A DNA stretch of 64,000 nt from Tomitella fengzijianii (GTDB taxonomy: Bacteria > Actinomycetota > Actinomycetes > Mycobacteriales > Mycobacteriaceae): the NCBI RefSeq assembly GCF_007559025.1, contig NZ_CP041765.1, positions 2,228,679 to 2,292,678 on the forward strand, given 5' to 3'. Shown piece by piece: positions 9,315-17,785 of the stretch. A model generated the notes under the pieces. That model did not search any database, was not told the origin of the DNA, and saw nothing but the letters and a program-made list of their open reading frames with translations. How positions within the stretch are numbered: the stretch's first letter is position 1; the number at the start of each line of letters is the position of its first letter. The position numbers and the translations under genes were made by a program.

Positions 9315-9395
9315 CGAAAACGGGGCGCGGATGCGGGTGGTTTCGGCGGCCGGGGATGGCCCCGTCGCGCCCGAAGTCCGAACGCGACGCGGCGG

Positions 9396-9401
9396 TACGC
9401 T
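9396..9401 (+). promoter_or_regulatory. -10 box of a leaderless promoter for the LysR-effector gene
   Basis: TACGCT is followed by six bases and the GTG at 9408, which supports that GTG as the true start. Confidence 0.5.
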
Positions 9402-9407
9402 GGCCTG

Positions 9408-10373
9408 GTGCACGACGACACCTCGAGCCCGAGCGGCGGCGCCGCAGACGATGGATCGCTGGAGACGGGCGCCCCTGGCGGCAGCACGCCCGACTCCCCC
9501 GCCGGGCCGCGGTTCCGCCTCGCGTTCGTCCCCGGCGCCACCCCGGGCAAGTGGGCACGCGTGTGGGAGGCGCGCTTTCCCGACGTGCCCCTGGACCTGG
9601 CCCCCGCCGACACCGGCCCCGCAGTGCAGTCCGTCCGCGCCGGGGAGGCCGACGCCGCGTTGGTGCGCCTGCCCATCGACCGCGAGGGGCTGCACGTGAT
9701 CCCCCTCTACACCGAGGCCACGGTGGTGGTGATGCCGAAGGATCACGTGCTGACGCTCGACGAGTCGCTCACCCCCGATGACCTCGCCGACGAGATCGTC
9801 CATCATCCGCTCGACGACGTGCTCGACTGGAACTCTCCGCCCGGGATCCCGTCGTATCAGCGCCCCGAGACCACACAGGACGCACTCGACCTGGTGCTGG
9901 CCGGTGTCGGCCTGGTGGCGCTCCCCCAGTCGCTCGCTCGTCTGCTCCACCGGAAGGGCCTCGTGCACCGCCCGCTCGAGGAGGACGCGAACCCAGTGCC
10001 GGACCTCGTGAGCGGCCCCGGAGACGCCGGCGGGGCGCCCGGCGACGATCGCGGACGTATTGCGCACTCCCCGGTGGCCCTTGTGTGGCGCGAGGACCGC
10101 TCGACGGAGTTGATGGACGAGTTCATCGGGATCGTCCGCGGACGCACCGCCAACAGTTCACGCGGCACCGGCGGCCGTGCCCAGCGTGCCCGCGACGACA
10201 CCGGCGGCAAGGGCTCCACCGGCGGCACGGGCTCCGCCGGCCGTAAAAAGACCGGCGGCGGCAAGGCGGCCGCGGGCGGTGCCAAATCCGGAGGCGGAAA
10301 GCGGGCCACCGGCCCGCGGCGGGGCAGGCCGGCGGGGCGGCCGAAACGCGGTCGCCCGCGGGGACGCCGCTGA
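9408..10373 (+). CDS. LysR-type substrate-binding domain protein with AT-hook-like tail, no HTH
   Basis: A 321-residue protein starting at GTG after a leaderless-type promoter. After a disordered N-terminus of about 35 residues comes a single LysR effector (periplasmic-binding-like) domain, roughly residues 36-240, with FRLAFVPGATPGKWARVW at its start and DLVLAGVGLVALPQSLARLL near its end. The winged helix-turn-helix that normally precedes this domain is absent. Residues 245-321 are a Gly/Lys/Arg-rich tail that ends in two AT-hook-like cores (RRGRPAGRP and KRGRPRGRR). DNA binding through the tail and small-molecule sensing through the domain are inferences. It is convergent with oxyR, 11 bases apart. 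Confidence 0.82.
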   Translation: MHDDTSSPSGGAADDGSLETGAPGGSTPDSPAGPRFRLAFVPGATPGKWARVWEARFPDVPLDLAPADTGPAVQSVRAGEADAALVRLPIDREGLHVIPLYTEATVVVMPKDHVLTLDESLTPDDLADEIVHHPLDDVLDWNSPPGIPSYQRPETTQDALDLVLAGVGLVALPQSLARLLHRKGLVHRPLEEDANPVPDLVSGPGDAGGAPGDDRGRIAHSPVALVWREDRSTELMDEFIGIVRGRTANSSRGTGGRAQRARDDTGGKGSTGGTGSAGRKKTGGGKAAAGGAKSGGGKRATGPRRGRPAGRPKRGRPRGRR

Positions 10374-10384
10374 GCGGGATTCCG

Positions 10385-11317
10385 TCAGTCCACGCTGTGC
10401 GCCCGGCCCGCGGGCGTGCAGGAAGCCAATTCGGTTGCCAGAGAGCGGAAGTCGTCGTGTCTGCCGGTCGATTTCCGGTACACGAGCCCGACGGTGCGGC
10501 CCGGCGCCGGATGTGCGAACCGGGCCGTCGCCAGGCCGCCGCGCGTCGTCTCCGCCGACACCGCCGACTCCGGCACCAACGTGACTCCGAGCCCGCCCGC
10601 GACGCACTGCACGACGGTGGCGAGCGACGTGGCGCGGGTATCACCCAGCGCGGGTGTGGCGCCCACGAGCCGGCACAGGTCCAGCGTCTGATCACGCAGG
10701 CAGTGCCCCTCGTCGAGCAACAGCAGCGGCAGGTCGTCGAGCACGTCGGCGGACAGATCGTCCCGGCCCGCCAGCGGATGGTCCCGGGGAACGACGAGCA
10801 CGAAGTCCTCGTCGAACAGCGGGATCTCCACCAGACCTGCGGCGCCGGACGGGAGGGCGATCACCGCGACGTCCAATCCGCCGCCCCGCAAGGCGTCGAG
10901 AAGCCGCTCGGTCTGGTCCTCCACCAGGTGCGGGTGCAGGTCCGGGTAGGCGGCACCGAGCGCGGGCAGCGCCGCGGGCAAGACGTACGGCGCCACCGTG
11001 GGGATCATCCCGATGCGCAGGCCGCCCACCATGCCGCTGCCGATCCCCGCGGCGGCGGTCACGAACCCGTCCACCGCCTCCAGCGCGGCGAGCGCCTTGC
11101 CGAGGAGCTCACGGCCCGCGTCGGTGACGAGGACTCTACGGGTGCTTCGTTCCATGAGCACAACGCCGAGACCCGCCTCCAGGGACGCGAGCGCCTGCGA
11201 CAGAGTGGGCTGACTCACGCCCAGACGCTGTGCCGCTGTGCTGAAGTGGCGGTACTCGGCCACCGCGACGAACGCCCGTAGCTGGGCCACCGTGGGGCGA
11301 TAGGATTCATCGATCAC
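10385..11317 (-). CDS. oxyR: Hydrogen peroxide sensor OxyR (LysR family)
   Basis: A 310-residue LysR regulator. The HTH covers about residues 26-46 ([20 protein letters not shown]). The redox pair is Cys206 and Cys215 in [12 protein letters not shown], the OxyR signature, so it should sense peroxide by disulfide formation and activate ahpC and itself be autoregulated. A GTG start at 11317 gives an N-terminus ([15 protein letters not shown]) equivalent to mycobacterial OxyR; longer in-frame extensions lack family similarity. It is divergent from ahpC with 223 bases between starts. Unlike M. tuberculosis, where oxyR is degraded, this copy is intact. Confidence 0.93.
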   Translation of the reverse strand: MIDESYRPTVAQLRAFVAVAEYRHFSTAAQRLGVSQPTLSQALASLEAGLGVVLMERSTRRVLVTDAGRELLGKALAALEAVDGFVTAAAGIGSGMVGGLRIGMIPTVAPYVLPAALPALGAAYPDLHPHLVEDQTERLLDALRGGGLDVAVIALPSGAAGLVEIPLFDEDFVLVVPRDHPLAGRDDLSADVLDDLPLLLLDEGHCLRDQTLDLCRLVGATPALGDTRATSLATVVQCVAGGLGVTLVPESAVSAETTRGGLATARFAHPAPGRTVGLVYRKSTGRHDDFRSLATELASCTPAGRAHSVD

Positions 11318-11540
11318 GCCAATGAGTGTACATGCACCTAGAGGCTTTACCTTTTCGCATTTCTGATGCATAGTGGTGAAGGGAGTTCGGAGCAGGTCGG
11401 ACGACCAGGAAAGTCTGCGACGTGTTGTGCACGTCGCGGCGGACCCCGTCCTCCGATCCCGAACCTTCGCCCGGCGCACCCACGTCGGCACCGACGCGGC
11501 GGACACCCCGCCGCACCACAACGACAAAGGAGTTATCCCA
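11318..11540. promoter_or_regulatory. oxyR-ahpC divergent regulatory region
   Basis: The space between two divergent peroxide genes. An inverted repeat GCAT-TTCTG-ATGC lies at 11357-11369, and the ATAG that follows it resembles half sites of actinobacterial OxyR operators; a CGATAG element also lies just inside oxyR near 11300. AAAGGAG precedes the ahpC GTG. Which element OxyR binds is not certain. Confidence 0.45.
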
Positions 11541-12128
11541 GTGGCTCTCCTCACCATCGGCGACCAGTTCCCCTCCTACAGCCTCACCGCGCTCATCGGT
11601 GGCGATCTGTCCCAGGTCGACGCGCAGCAGCCCGAGGACTACTTCTCCACCGTCACCAGCGACGATCACGCCGGCAAGTGGCGCGTGGTCTTCTTCTGGC
11701 CCAAGGACTTCACCTTCGTGTGCCCCACCGAGATCGCCGCCTTCGGCAAGCTCAACGACGAGTTCGCCGACCGCGACGCGCAGGTTTTGGGCGCCTCGGT
11801 GGACAACGAGTTCGTTCACTTCCAGTGGCGTGCACAGCACGACGACCTCAAGACCCTCCCCTTCCCCATGCTCTCGGACCTCAAGCGCGAGCTGGTCGAG
11901 GCCACGGGCGTGCTCAACGCCGACGGCGTCGCGGACCGGGCGACCTTCATCGTCGACCCCAACAACGAGATCCAGTTCGTCTCCGTGACGGCCGGCTCGG
12001 TGGGCCGCAACGTCGACGAGGTTCTGCGCGTCCTCGACGCCCTGCAGTCCGACGAGCTGTGCGCCTGCAACTGGAAGAAGGGCGACCCGACCATCGACGC
12101 CGGCGAGCTGGTCAAGGAAGCGCTCTGA
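11541..12128 (+). CDS. ahpC: Alkyl hydroperoxide reductase AhpC (peroxiredoxin)
   Basis: A 195-residue 2-Cys peroxiredoxin, the same length as mycobacterial AhpC and near-identical in its core. The peroxidatic cysteine is Cys61 in FTFVCPTE, and the resolving cysteines are in the CAC motif at 174-176, the three-cysteine arrangement typical of AhpC proteins reduced by AhpD. The GTG start is chosen because AAAGGAG sits nine bases upstream and the product begins [10 protein letters not shown] as in relatives. It reduces H2O2, organic peroxides and peroxynitrite in the cytoplasm. It is co-transcribed with ahpD two bases downstream and probably activated by OxyR. Confidence 0.96.
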   Translation: MALLTIGDQFPSYSLTALIGGDLSQVDAQQPEDYFSTVTSDDHAGKWRVVFFWPKDFTFVCPTEIAAFGKLNDEFADRDAQVLGASVDNEFVHFQWRAQHDDLKTLPFPMLSDLKRELVEATGVLNADGVADRATFIVDPNNEIQFVSVTAGSVGRNVDEVLRVLDALQSDELCACNWKKGDPTIDAGELVKEAL

Positions 12129-12130
12129 GC

Positions 12131-12655
12131 ATGAGCATCGACAACCTGAAGAACTCACTGCCCGAGTACGCCAAGGACCTCAAGCTCAACCTGAGTTCCC
12201 TGTCACGTTCCACGGAGCTCACCGAGCAGCAGCTGTGGGGCACCATGCTCGCCACTGCGGCGGCGAGCAAGTCGGCCACCGTGTTCTCCGAGATCTCCGA
12301 CGAGGCGCGCGGGCACCTCTCGGACACCGCGTTCGACGCGGCCCTCGGCGCCGCCACCATCATGGGCATGAACAACGTGGCCTACCGTGCCAAGTCGTTC
12401 CTCGGGAACGACTACACGCAGGTGAAGATGGGGCTGCGGATGAACATCATCGGCAACCCCGGCGTGGAGAAGGCCGACTTCGAGCTGTGGTCGCTCGCGG
12501 TCTCCACCATCAACGGCTGCCACGACTGCACTGCCGCGCACGACGCCACCGTCCGCAAGGAGGGGCTCACCAAGGAGCAGGTCTGGGAGGCCGTCAAGGT
12601 CGCCGCGACCATGGCGGGCGTCGCCCAGGCCATCGAGATCGAGGCGGCCAAGTAG
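12131..12655 (+). CDS. ahpD: Alkyl hydroperoxidase AhpD
   Basis: A 174-residue all-helical protein with the AhpD CxxC motif Cys130-Cys133 in [10 protein letters not shown] and the conserved His137. AhpD is the adaptor that reduces AhpC, being itself reduced by lipoylated SucB/Lpd in mycobacteria. The start lies two bases after the ahpC stop, implying one transcript and coupled translation. Length and sequence are those of the family throughout. The operon ends at a strong hairpin at 12695-12737. Confidence 0.95.
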   Translation: MSIDNLKNSLPEYAKDLKLNLSSLSRSTELTEQQLWGTMLATAAASKSATVFSEISDEARGHLSDTAFDAALGAATIMGMNNVAYRAKSFLGNDYTQVKMGLRMNIIGNPGVEKADFELWSLAVSTINGCHDCTAAHDATVRKEGLTKEQVWEAVKVAATMAGVAQAIEIEAAK

Positions 12656-12694
12656 CGCCTGCCGCGCGGCGCCGCCACCAGGCGTCGCGCACGG

Positions 12695-12737
12695 CGCCGA
12701 CGGCCCCGCACCTCACGAGGGTGCGGGGCCGTCGGCG
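12695..12737. terminator. Bidirectional hairpin after ahpD
   Basis: An 18-base perfect inverted repeat (12695-12712 with 12720-12737) and a seven-base loop, 39 bases past the ahpD stop. It overlaps the last codons of the convergent gene at 12713, so one DNA element can end both transcripts. No U-tract follows. Confidence 0.7.
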
Positions 12738-13447
12738 TCTCCGCGTCCGCCGCGACGTGTACGCGCCTCGTCGTCCGCGTCGGCCGGATCGACGGAGGTG
12801 ACCCGCACCGCGATCTCCTCGCCCAGCTCCACGCCGGGCACCAACGGCAGCCTGTCCCCGCTCCAGAACCTCCCCGGGTCGTACCAGCCCGCGTCCCGCG
12901 CGCCGCGCAGCAGACCCATCTGCTCATAGGTGTGCGCGACGACCTGCGCGCAGTAGGCGCTCTCCCAGGTCGCGCTCTGCGAGTCCCCGCCGCTGCCGCG
13001 GAAAGGCCGGCGCGGCACGCGGCCGCGGAACCAACGCGAGGCCAACCGGGCCGTCGACGGGAACGGCGTGCCGTCGAGCCGTGCGATGGTGCGCAGCAGC
13101 GCATCCTCCTGCGTATCCGTCACGTCCACGCTGATCTGCCGGAGCCACGCGCGCTGCCCGTAGCGGTGCGCCCACACCCGGACGGCGTCCCGCAGGTCGT
13201 GCAATTGGACTCCGCGGTGGCGCGTGCCGGTCCACATGTCCGGGAGCGACCTGCCCATCTCGGCGTGCCACAGCAGCGGCGGAAGATCTTCGAGCACCAC
13301 CGCCATGCCGACGTGATTGACCGGGCTGTTGGTGAGCGCGCGGATCGCTTTGTCCGCGCCGGAGGCGCCGCGGAAGATCCAGATGTCGCCGGTGCGGGCG
13401 GCCCCGGCGGCGTCCTCGACGGAGATGCCGTTCTCGTGCAGTGCCAT
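12713..13447 (-). CDS. Putative permuted papain-fold (NlpC/P60-like, YaeF/YiiX type) protein
   Basis: A 244-residue protein without signal peptide. The early block SPVNHVGMAVVLEDLPPLLWHAE carries a His in the position expected of circularly permuted NlpC/P60 enzymes, and a later block SAYCAQVVAHTYEQMGLL carries the Cys that would start the catalytic helix. This His-before-Cys order is the hallmark of the YaeF/YiiX/LRAT-like group, which contains hydrolases and acyltransferases acting on amide or ester bonds. The assignment rests on motif order only. The C-terminal 20 residues are low-complexity and overlap a terminator. Substrate unknown. Confidence 0.6.
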   Translation of the reverse strand: MALHENGISVEDAAGAARTGDIWIFRGASGADKAIRALTNSPVNHVGMAVVLEDLPPLLWHAEMGRSLPDMWTGTRHRGVQLHDLRDAVRVWAHRYGQRAWLRQISVDVTDTQEDALLRTIARLDGTPFPSTARLASRWFRGRVPRRPFRGSGGDSQSATWESAYCAQVVAHTYEQMGLLRGARDAGWYDPGRFWSGDRLPLVPGVELGEEIAVRVTSVDPADADDEARTRRGGRGDADGPAPS

Positions 13448-13551
13448 TCCGCGATCCTGCCACGGCTCCGGGCCACCGGCGGCGTGGCGACCGGAAAACC
13501 TGCGGCCCCACGACCTGCGGTCCGGTTAACCTACGCATGCGGCAACGGCAT

Positions 13552-13599
13552 CGGATTCGGATTCGGATTCGGCTTCGGCTTCGGCTTCGGCTTCGGCTT
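13552..13599. repeat. Hexanucleotide tandem repeat (CGGATT x3, CGGCTT x5)
   Basis: Eight perfect 6-base units in a row, three CGGATT (13552-13569) then five CGGCTT (13570-13599). They lie 48 bases before the start of the small gene at 13648 and 104 bases before the divergent gene at 13447. Confidence 0.9.
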
Positions 13600-13647
13600 C
13601 ATCGTCGACGGCCATCGACGGCCGGCGAGCACCACAGGAGGGCGGCA

Positions 13648-13902
13648 ATGCGCAAGGGCACTGTGTGGAAGGCGCTAGGGCTGGCGGGCGCGGCCGGCGT
13701 CGTGGCGTCGGGCGTGCTGGTCGTCCGATCGGAACGGTCCCGGCGCGCCTACTCCCCCGACGAGATCCGCGAGCGCCTCCATCAACGGCACGCGCGTGCG
13801 GCGGCTTCGGAGACGGCCGCGGTGCCGCTTGTCGCCGAAAGGCGCCGGCCCCTGACCGCGGCGCGCCGGGCCCTGACCGCCCTGCGCCGGCGGCGCCGCT
13901 GA
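13648..13902 (+). CDS. Small single-pass membrane protein, Arg-rich C-terminus
   Basis: An 84-residue protein with AGGAGG six bases before its ATG. Residues 7-26 form one membrane-spanning segment (WKALGLAGAAGVVASGVLVV), followed by RSERSRRAYSPDEIRERLHQR, a short amphipathic region with a conserved look, and an Arg-rich C-terminus. Similar small proteins with SPDEIRERLHERHA are common in mycobacteria and unnamed. The orientation predicts a cytoplasmic basic tail. It sits opposite the read-through tail of the frameshifted ribose gene. Function unknown. Confidence 0.7.
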   Translation: MRKGTVWKALGLAGAAGVVASGVLVVRSERSRRAYSPDEIRERLHQRHARAAASETAAVPLVAERRRPLTAARRALTALRRRRR

Positions 13903-13933
13903 CCAACGGCGACCTGCCGCGCTCCCCCGGTGA

Positions 13934-15311
13934 TCACGAGTCCCCGGTGACCACGCGCACGGGGGGACCTTGTGCGGGGCGCCCGATTCCTCCGGCGGCT
14001 CCTCGCCCGCCGCGGCCACGGCCTGCCATATCGCCTCGGCGCCGAGCTCCTCCGGCTGCTGTGCGACGTCCGCGTTGATCGTCCCGCCTTCCACCGCGGC
14101 CAGCCCCTGCGGTGTGCCGTCGAATCCGACCACCTTCACGTCAGTCCCGGCACGCCCGCCCAGGGCCTTGACGGCGCCCAGCGCCATCTCGTCGTTCGCC
14201 GCGAACACGCCCCGGACATCCGGGTGCGCCTGCAGCAGGTTGGACATCACGTTGAGCGCCTTCGTCCGGTCGAAGTCCGCGGGCTGGCGCGCCACCACCT
14301 GGATCTGCGGGAACTTCGCGATCTCGGAGTCGAAGCCCTCGCTTCGTTCACGCGCGGCCGACGTGCCCGGCGTGCCCTCGAGCACCACCACCGGGCCCGA
14401 CCCGACCACCCGTGCCAGCTGCTGCGCGGCCAGACGTCCGCCCTCGACGTTGTCCGAGGCGACGGTGGTGACCACGACCCCTCCGCTCGGAGCCCGGTCC
14501 AGCGCGATCACCGGGATGCCGGCGGCGCTGGCGGCGCTGACGGAAGGCACGACGGCGTCGGAGTCGACCGGGTTGACGATGATGACGTCGCTGCTACGGG
14601 CGATCGCATTCTGCACGTCGTTGGCCTGCCGGGTGGCGTCCGAGCCCGCATCGGTCACCGACAGCTCCACGCCCTGGGCCGCCGCCTCCCGCTGCGCGCC
14701 GTCCCGCACCCCGACGAAGAACGGGTTGTTGAGCGTGGACAGGGACATCGCGATCCGCACCTGGCCGCCCGCGCCCGAGCCCTGCCTGGCCACGGCTCCC
14801 CAGATCGCGCCGATCAGCACCAGCACCAGCACGATCGCGCCGCCGCGGCGGACCGCCTTGGTCCGCAGAATACCGCCGCGCGCGCCCGACCGACGGCGGC
14901 GGCGCAACGTGTCGAACAGCACCGCCAGAGCGATCACCGCGCCGATCACGAACTGCTGCCAGAACGCCGAGACCTCCAGCAGGTTCAGGCCGTTGCGGAG
15001 CACAGCGAGGATCAGCGCGCCGACCAGGGTGCCGATGGCCGTGCCCGCCCCGCCGACCAGGCTGGCGCCGCCGATGACCACGGCGGCGATCGCGTCGAGT
15101 TCGTAGCCGGTACCGGCCTCCGGCTGGGCGGACGCCAGCCTGGCCGCCAGCAGGATGCCGGCGACCGCGGCGAACAGCCCGGACAGCGCGTAGATGAGCA
15201 GCTGCTGGCGCGACACGCGGATGCCCGCCAGCCGCGGATCCGGTCCAGCGTCCCGCGCCCCGGGTCTGCGGGCGGAGCGGGGTCGTTCGGGTTCTCCGGC
15301 ACCGTCGTCAT
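13934..15311 (-). pseudogene. rbsC: rbsC-rbsB ribose permease/binding-protein fusion, degraded
   Basis: An ATG at 15311 (ATGA overlap with rbsA) opens a normal-looking N-terminus, [10 protein letters not shown], but after about 24 codons the frame switches to the middle of a ribose permease ([21 protein letters not shown]). About 200 residues, some five membrane helices, are missing. The permease C-terminus then continues without stop into a new membrane segment and a periplasmic sugar-binding domain (from about 14763, RIAMSLSTLNNPFFVGV). At the 3' end a run of six G at 13961-13966 breaks the frame; one added base restores the expected ending VRVVTGDS and a stop at 13934. Without it the frame runs to 13675. 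Very unlikely to make a working importer. Confidence 0.8.
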
Positions 15312-16621
15312 CCTTCCGTCACCGCGAGCGCCATGACCCGCTCCTGGGTTGCGTCAGCGCCGGAGAGCTCCCCGCGGATGCGCCCGTCCGCCATCACGAG
15401 CACGCGGTCGCTGAGCCCCAGCAGCTCCGGAAGGTCGCTGGAGATCACCAGGATCGCTGCGCCCTGCGCGGCGAGCTCGCCGATGAGCGAATAGATCTCG
15501 GCCCGCGCGCCCACGTCGATCCCGCGGCTCGGCTCGTCGAGGATCAGCACGCGCGGGCGTGCCATCAGCCACTTGCCGATCACGATCTTCTGCTGGTTGC
15601 CGCCGGAGAGCGTCATCGCGGGCTGGACCATGCTGTGCACCTTGATGCCCATCCGCCGCACCGATGCGATGGCCTGACCGCGCTGCCCGCGGCGGTCCAC
15701 CAGCCCCATGCGGGTGCGCTCGGCCAGCGTGGCCAGGCACAGGTTCTCCTGCACGGACGCGCCGAGCACGAGCCCCTGCCCGGCGCGGTCCTCGGGAACC
15801 AAGGCGATGCCCGCCCGGTAGGCGGCGACGACGTCGCCGCCGCGCACCGGAACGCCGGCCACGGAGACGCTCCCCTCGTCGTAGTGGTCGGCGCTGAAGA
15901 CGGCACGCGCCACCTCCGTGCGGCCGGAGCCGACGAGCCCGCCGATGCCGACCACCTCACCGGCCCGCACCTCCAGTTCCACGCCCTCGAACCGGCCGGC
16001 GCTGGACAGCCCGGCGACCCGCAGCACCGGACCACCCACCGGGTTCTCCCGCGGCGGGTACTGCTGATCGATGGTCCTGCCCACCATCAGCCGCACCAGC
16101 TCGGCCACGCCGGTGTCGGCCGGCACCTCGCCCACCTTCCCCCCGTCCCGGAGCACCGTGACCCTGTCGCCGATCCGGGCGACCTCGTCGAGCAGATGCG
16201 AGATGAACACGACGCCGACGCCGCGCGCGCGGAGGTCCTCGACGATCGCGAACAGCGCGTCGACCTCGCCCGCGCTGAGGACCGCCGTCGGTTCGTCCAT
16301 GACGAGGACGCGCGTGTCGATGCTGAGGGCCTTGGCGATCTCCACCAGCTGCCGCTGCGCCACGCCCAGGTCCGACACGGTGGCATCCGCGTCGATCGCC
16401 AGGCCGGCCTCGTCGAGGAGTTCCCGGGCCCGGCGGTGCATGGTCCGCACATCGATGATCCCCAGCCTGCGCGGCTGCCTCCCCAGAAAGATGTTCTCGG
16501 CGACGGTGAGCTGCGGGACCAGCGACATCTCCTGGTGGATCGTGGAGATGCCCAGCGCCTCGGCGTCCCCCGGCCCGCGCAGGCGCACCGGGCGCCCGTC
16601 CACACGCACCTCGCCCCTGTC
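15308..16621 (-). pseudogene. rbsA: rbsA ribose ABC ATPase, lacking its N-terminal Walker A
   Basis: The frame matches RbsA from PDRGEVRVDGRPVRLRG to the end, with ISTIHQEMSLVPQLTVAENIF, Walker B VLVMDEPTAVL, the second domain's LSGGNQQK signature and VLILDEPSRGID. The first 60-70 residues, including the only canonical Walker A of the family, are absent; the second domain has the usual degenerate GLVGSGRT. The break lies directly against the rbsK stop codon (16632) and is out of frame with it. A GTG at 16609 could start a shortened protein, but it could not bind ATP at site one. The 3' end is normal and overlaps the rbsC ATG. Confidence 0.78.
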
Positions 16622-16631
16622 CGGCCCCGCA

Positions 16632-17555
16632 TCACGCCGTCTCCAGCTGCGCGGCGGTGGGCATGGCGGACTGCGCCCCGGCACCCGTCACCGCGAAGGC
16701 CGCCGCGCGCACCGCCCAGCGCACCGCGTCGTCCAGCGTCGCGCCGCGCACGAGGGCGTCGGTGAGGGCTCCGCAGAAGGTGTCGCCGGCGCCTGTCGGG
16801 TCCACCACCGCCGGGACCCGCACCGCCGGCACGTGCACCCGCGTGTCTCGCTCCACGAGCAGCGCACCGTCGGCGCCGAGCGTCACCACCACCGCGCGGG
16901 GGCCGTCCACGCCCGAGGCGAGCGCCGCGGCACCGTCGACGGACTCCGGTTCGGGCGCCCCGGCGATCGCGCCGAGCTCGGAGCGGTTGACGATGAGCAC
17001 GTCCACCCGCGCCATCACCTCCGGCGGCACCGGCCGCACCGGCGACGGATTGAGGATCACCCGGCCCCCGGCGAGACGGACGGCCTCGACCACCGCTTCC
17101 TCCGGGATCTCCAGTTGGCACACGACCGCGGCCGCCCGCGCCAGCGACTCCCGCGCCGCGCGCACGTGCGACGCGGTGAGCAGGCTGTTCGCCCCCGGGG
17201 AGACGACGATCATGTTCTCTCCGGACTCGTCGACCACGATGAGCGCCGCCCCCGACCCGCTGCGCGCGGTGGAACCGAGATGGTCGACCTGGACGCCCTG
17301 CGCGGTCAGCGCCGCCCGGATGCGCCGGCCCGCCGGATCATCGCCGACGCTCCCCACGAGCGCGACGCGGCGCCCCAGCCGCGCGGCGGCGACCGCCTGA
17401 TTGGCGCCCTTGCCACCGACCGACTCGCCGGTGTCCCCGCCCAGCACCGTCTCCCCCGGCGTCGGCAGCCTGGGCACGCGCGCCGTCGTGTCGAGGTTCG
17501 CCGAGCCGACGACCACGATCTCCGCTGTCCGTCCCGGGTGCTTGTTCTCGGCCAT
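16632..17555 (-). CDS. rbsK: Ribokinase RbsK
   Basis: A 307-residue PfkB-family sugar kinase that phosphorylates ribose to ribose 5-phosphate. The substrate-binding motif GGKGANQAVAAARLG is near residue 45 and the nucleotide/catalytic motif DPTGAGDTFCGAL near 245, both intact with the anion-hole GAGD and catalytic Asp. Start at ATG (MAENKHPGR) with GGAGGT eight bases upstream. It is the first gene of the ribose unit and the only one without damage, so the kinase may still serve ribose from nucleoside salvage even though the importer genes behind it are broken. Confidence 0.9.
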   Translation of the reverse strand: MAENKHPGRTAEIVVVGSANLDTTARVPRLPTPGETVLGGDTGESVGGKGANQAVAAARLGRRVALVGSVGDDPAGRRIRAALTAQGVQVDHLGSTARSGSGAALIVVDESGENMIVVSPGANSLLTASHVRAARESLARAAAVVCQLEIPEEAVVEAVRLAGGRVILNPSPVRPVPPEVMARVDVLIVNRSELGAIAGAPEPESVDGAAALASGVDGPRAVVVTLGADGALLVERDTRVHVPAVRVPAVVDPTGAGDTFCGALTDALVRGATLDDAVRWAVRAAAFAVTGAGAQSAMPTAAQLETA

Positions 17556-17785
17556 GCGGTGCACCTCCAGCCTCACCCCGTTCGGCGCGTGCTCCGCGGC
17601 CGCCCGGCGTCGGTAGACGAGTCGGCCGTAGTCAAACACGGATCCGGCTCCCGCGCGCGCGTCTCACGTCAGTTCGCATGCACCATGCACGCCGCCGCCC
17701 CGCCCGGCGCACGCGGCGCCGCGCCGATCACGTCACACGCGGGCACGGCCGATCACCACCGGTCGCCCGGCACCGTTAGCCTGGA

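Noticed and set aside
13675-13933. Read-through tail of the ribose-binding protein as a real C-terminus
   Set aside because: The tail is Arg/Gly-rich and antisense to a small gene; one added base at 13961-13966 gives the normal family ending and stop.
15194-16765. A 523-residue plus-strand frame across the ribose operon
   Set aside because: Although rbsA and rbsC are damaged, the minus strand still shows clear ABC motifs here; the plus-strand frame has none.
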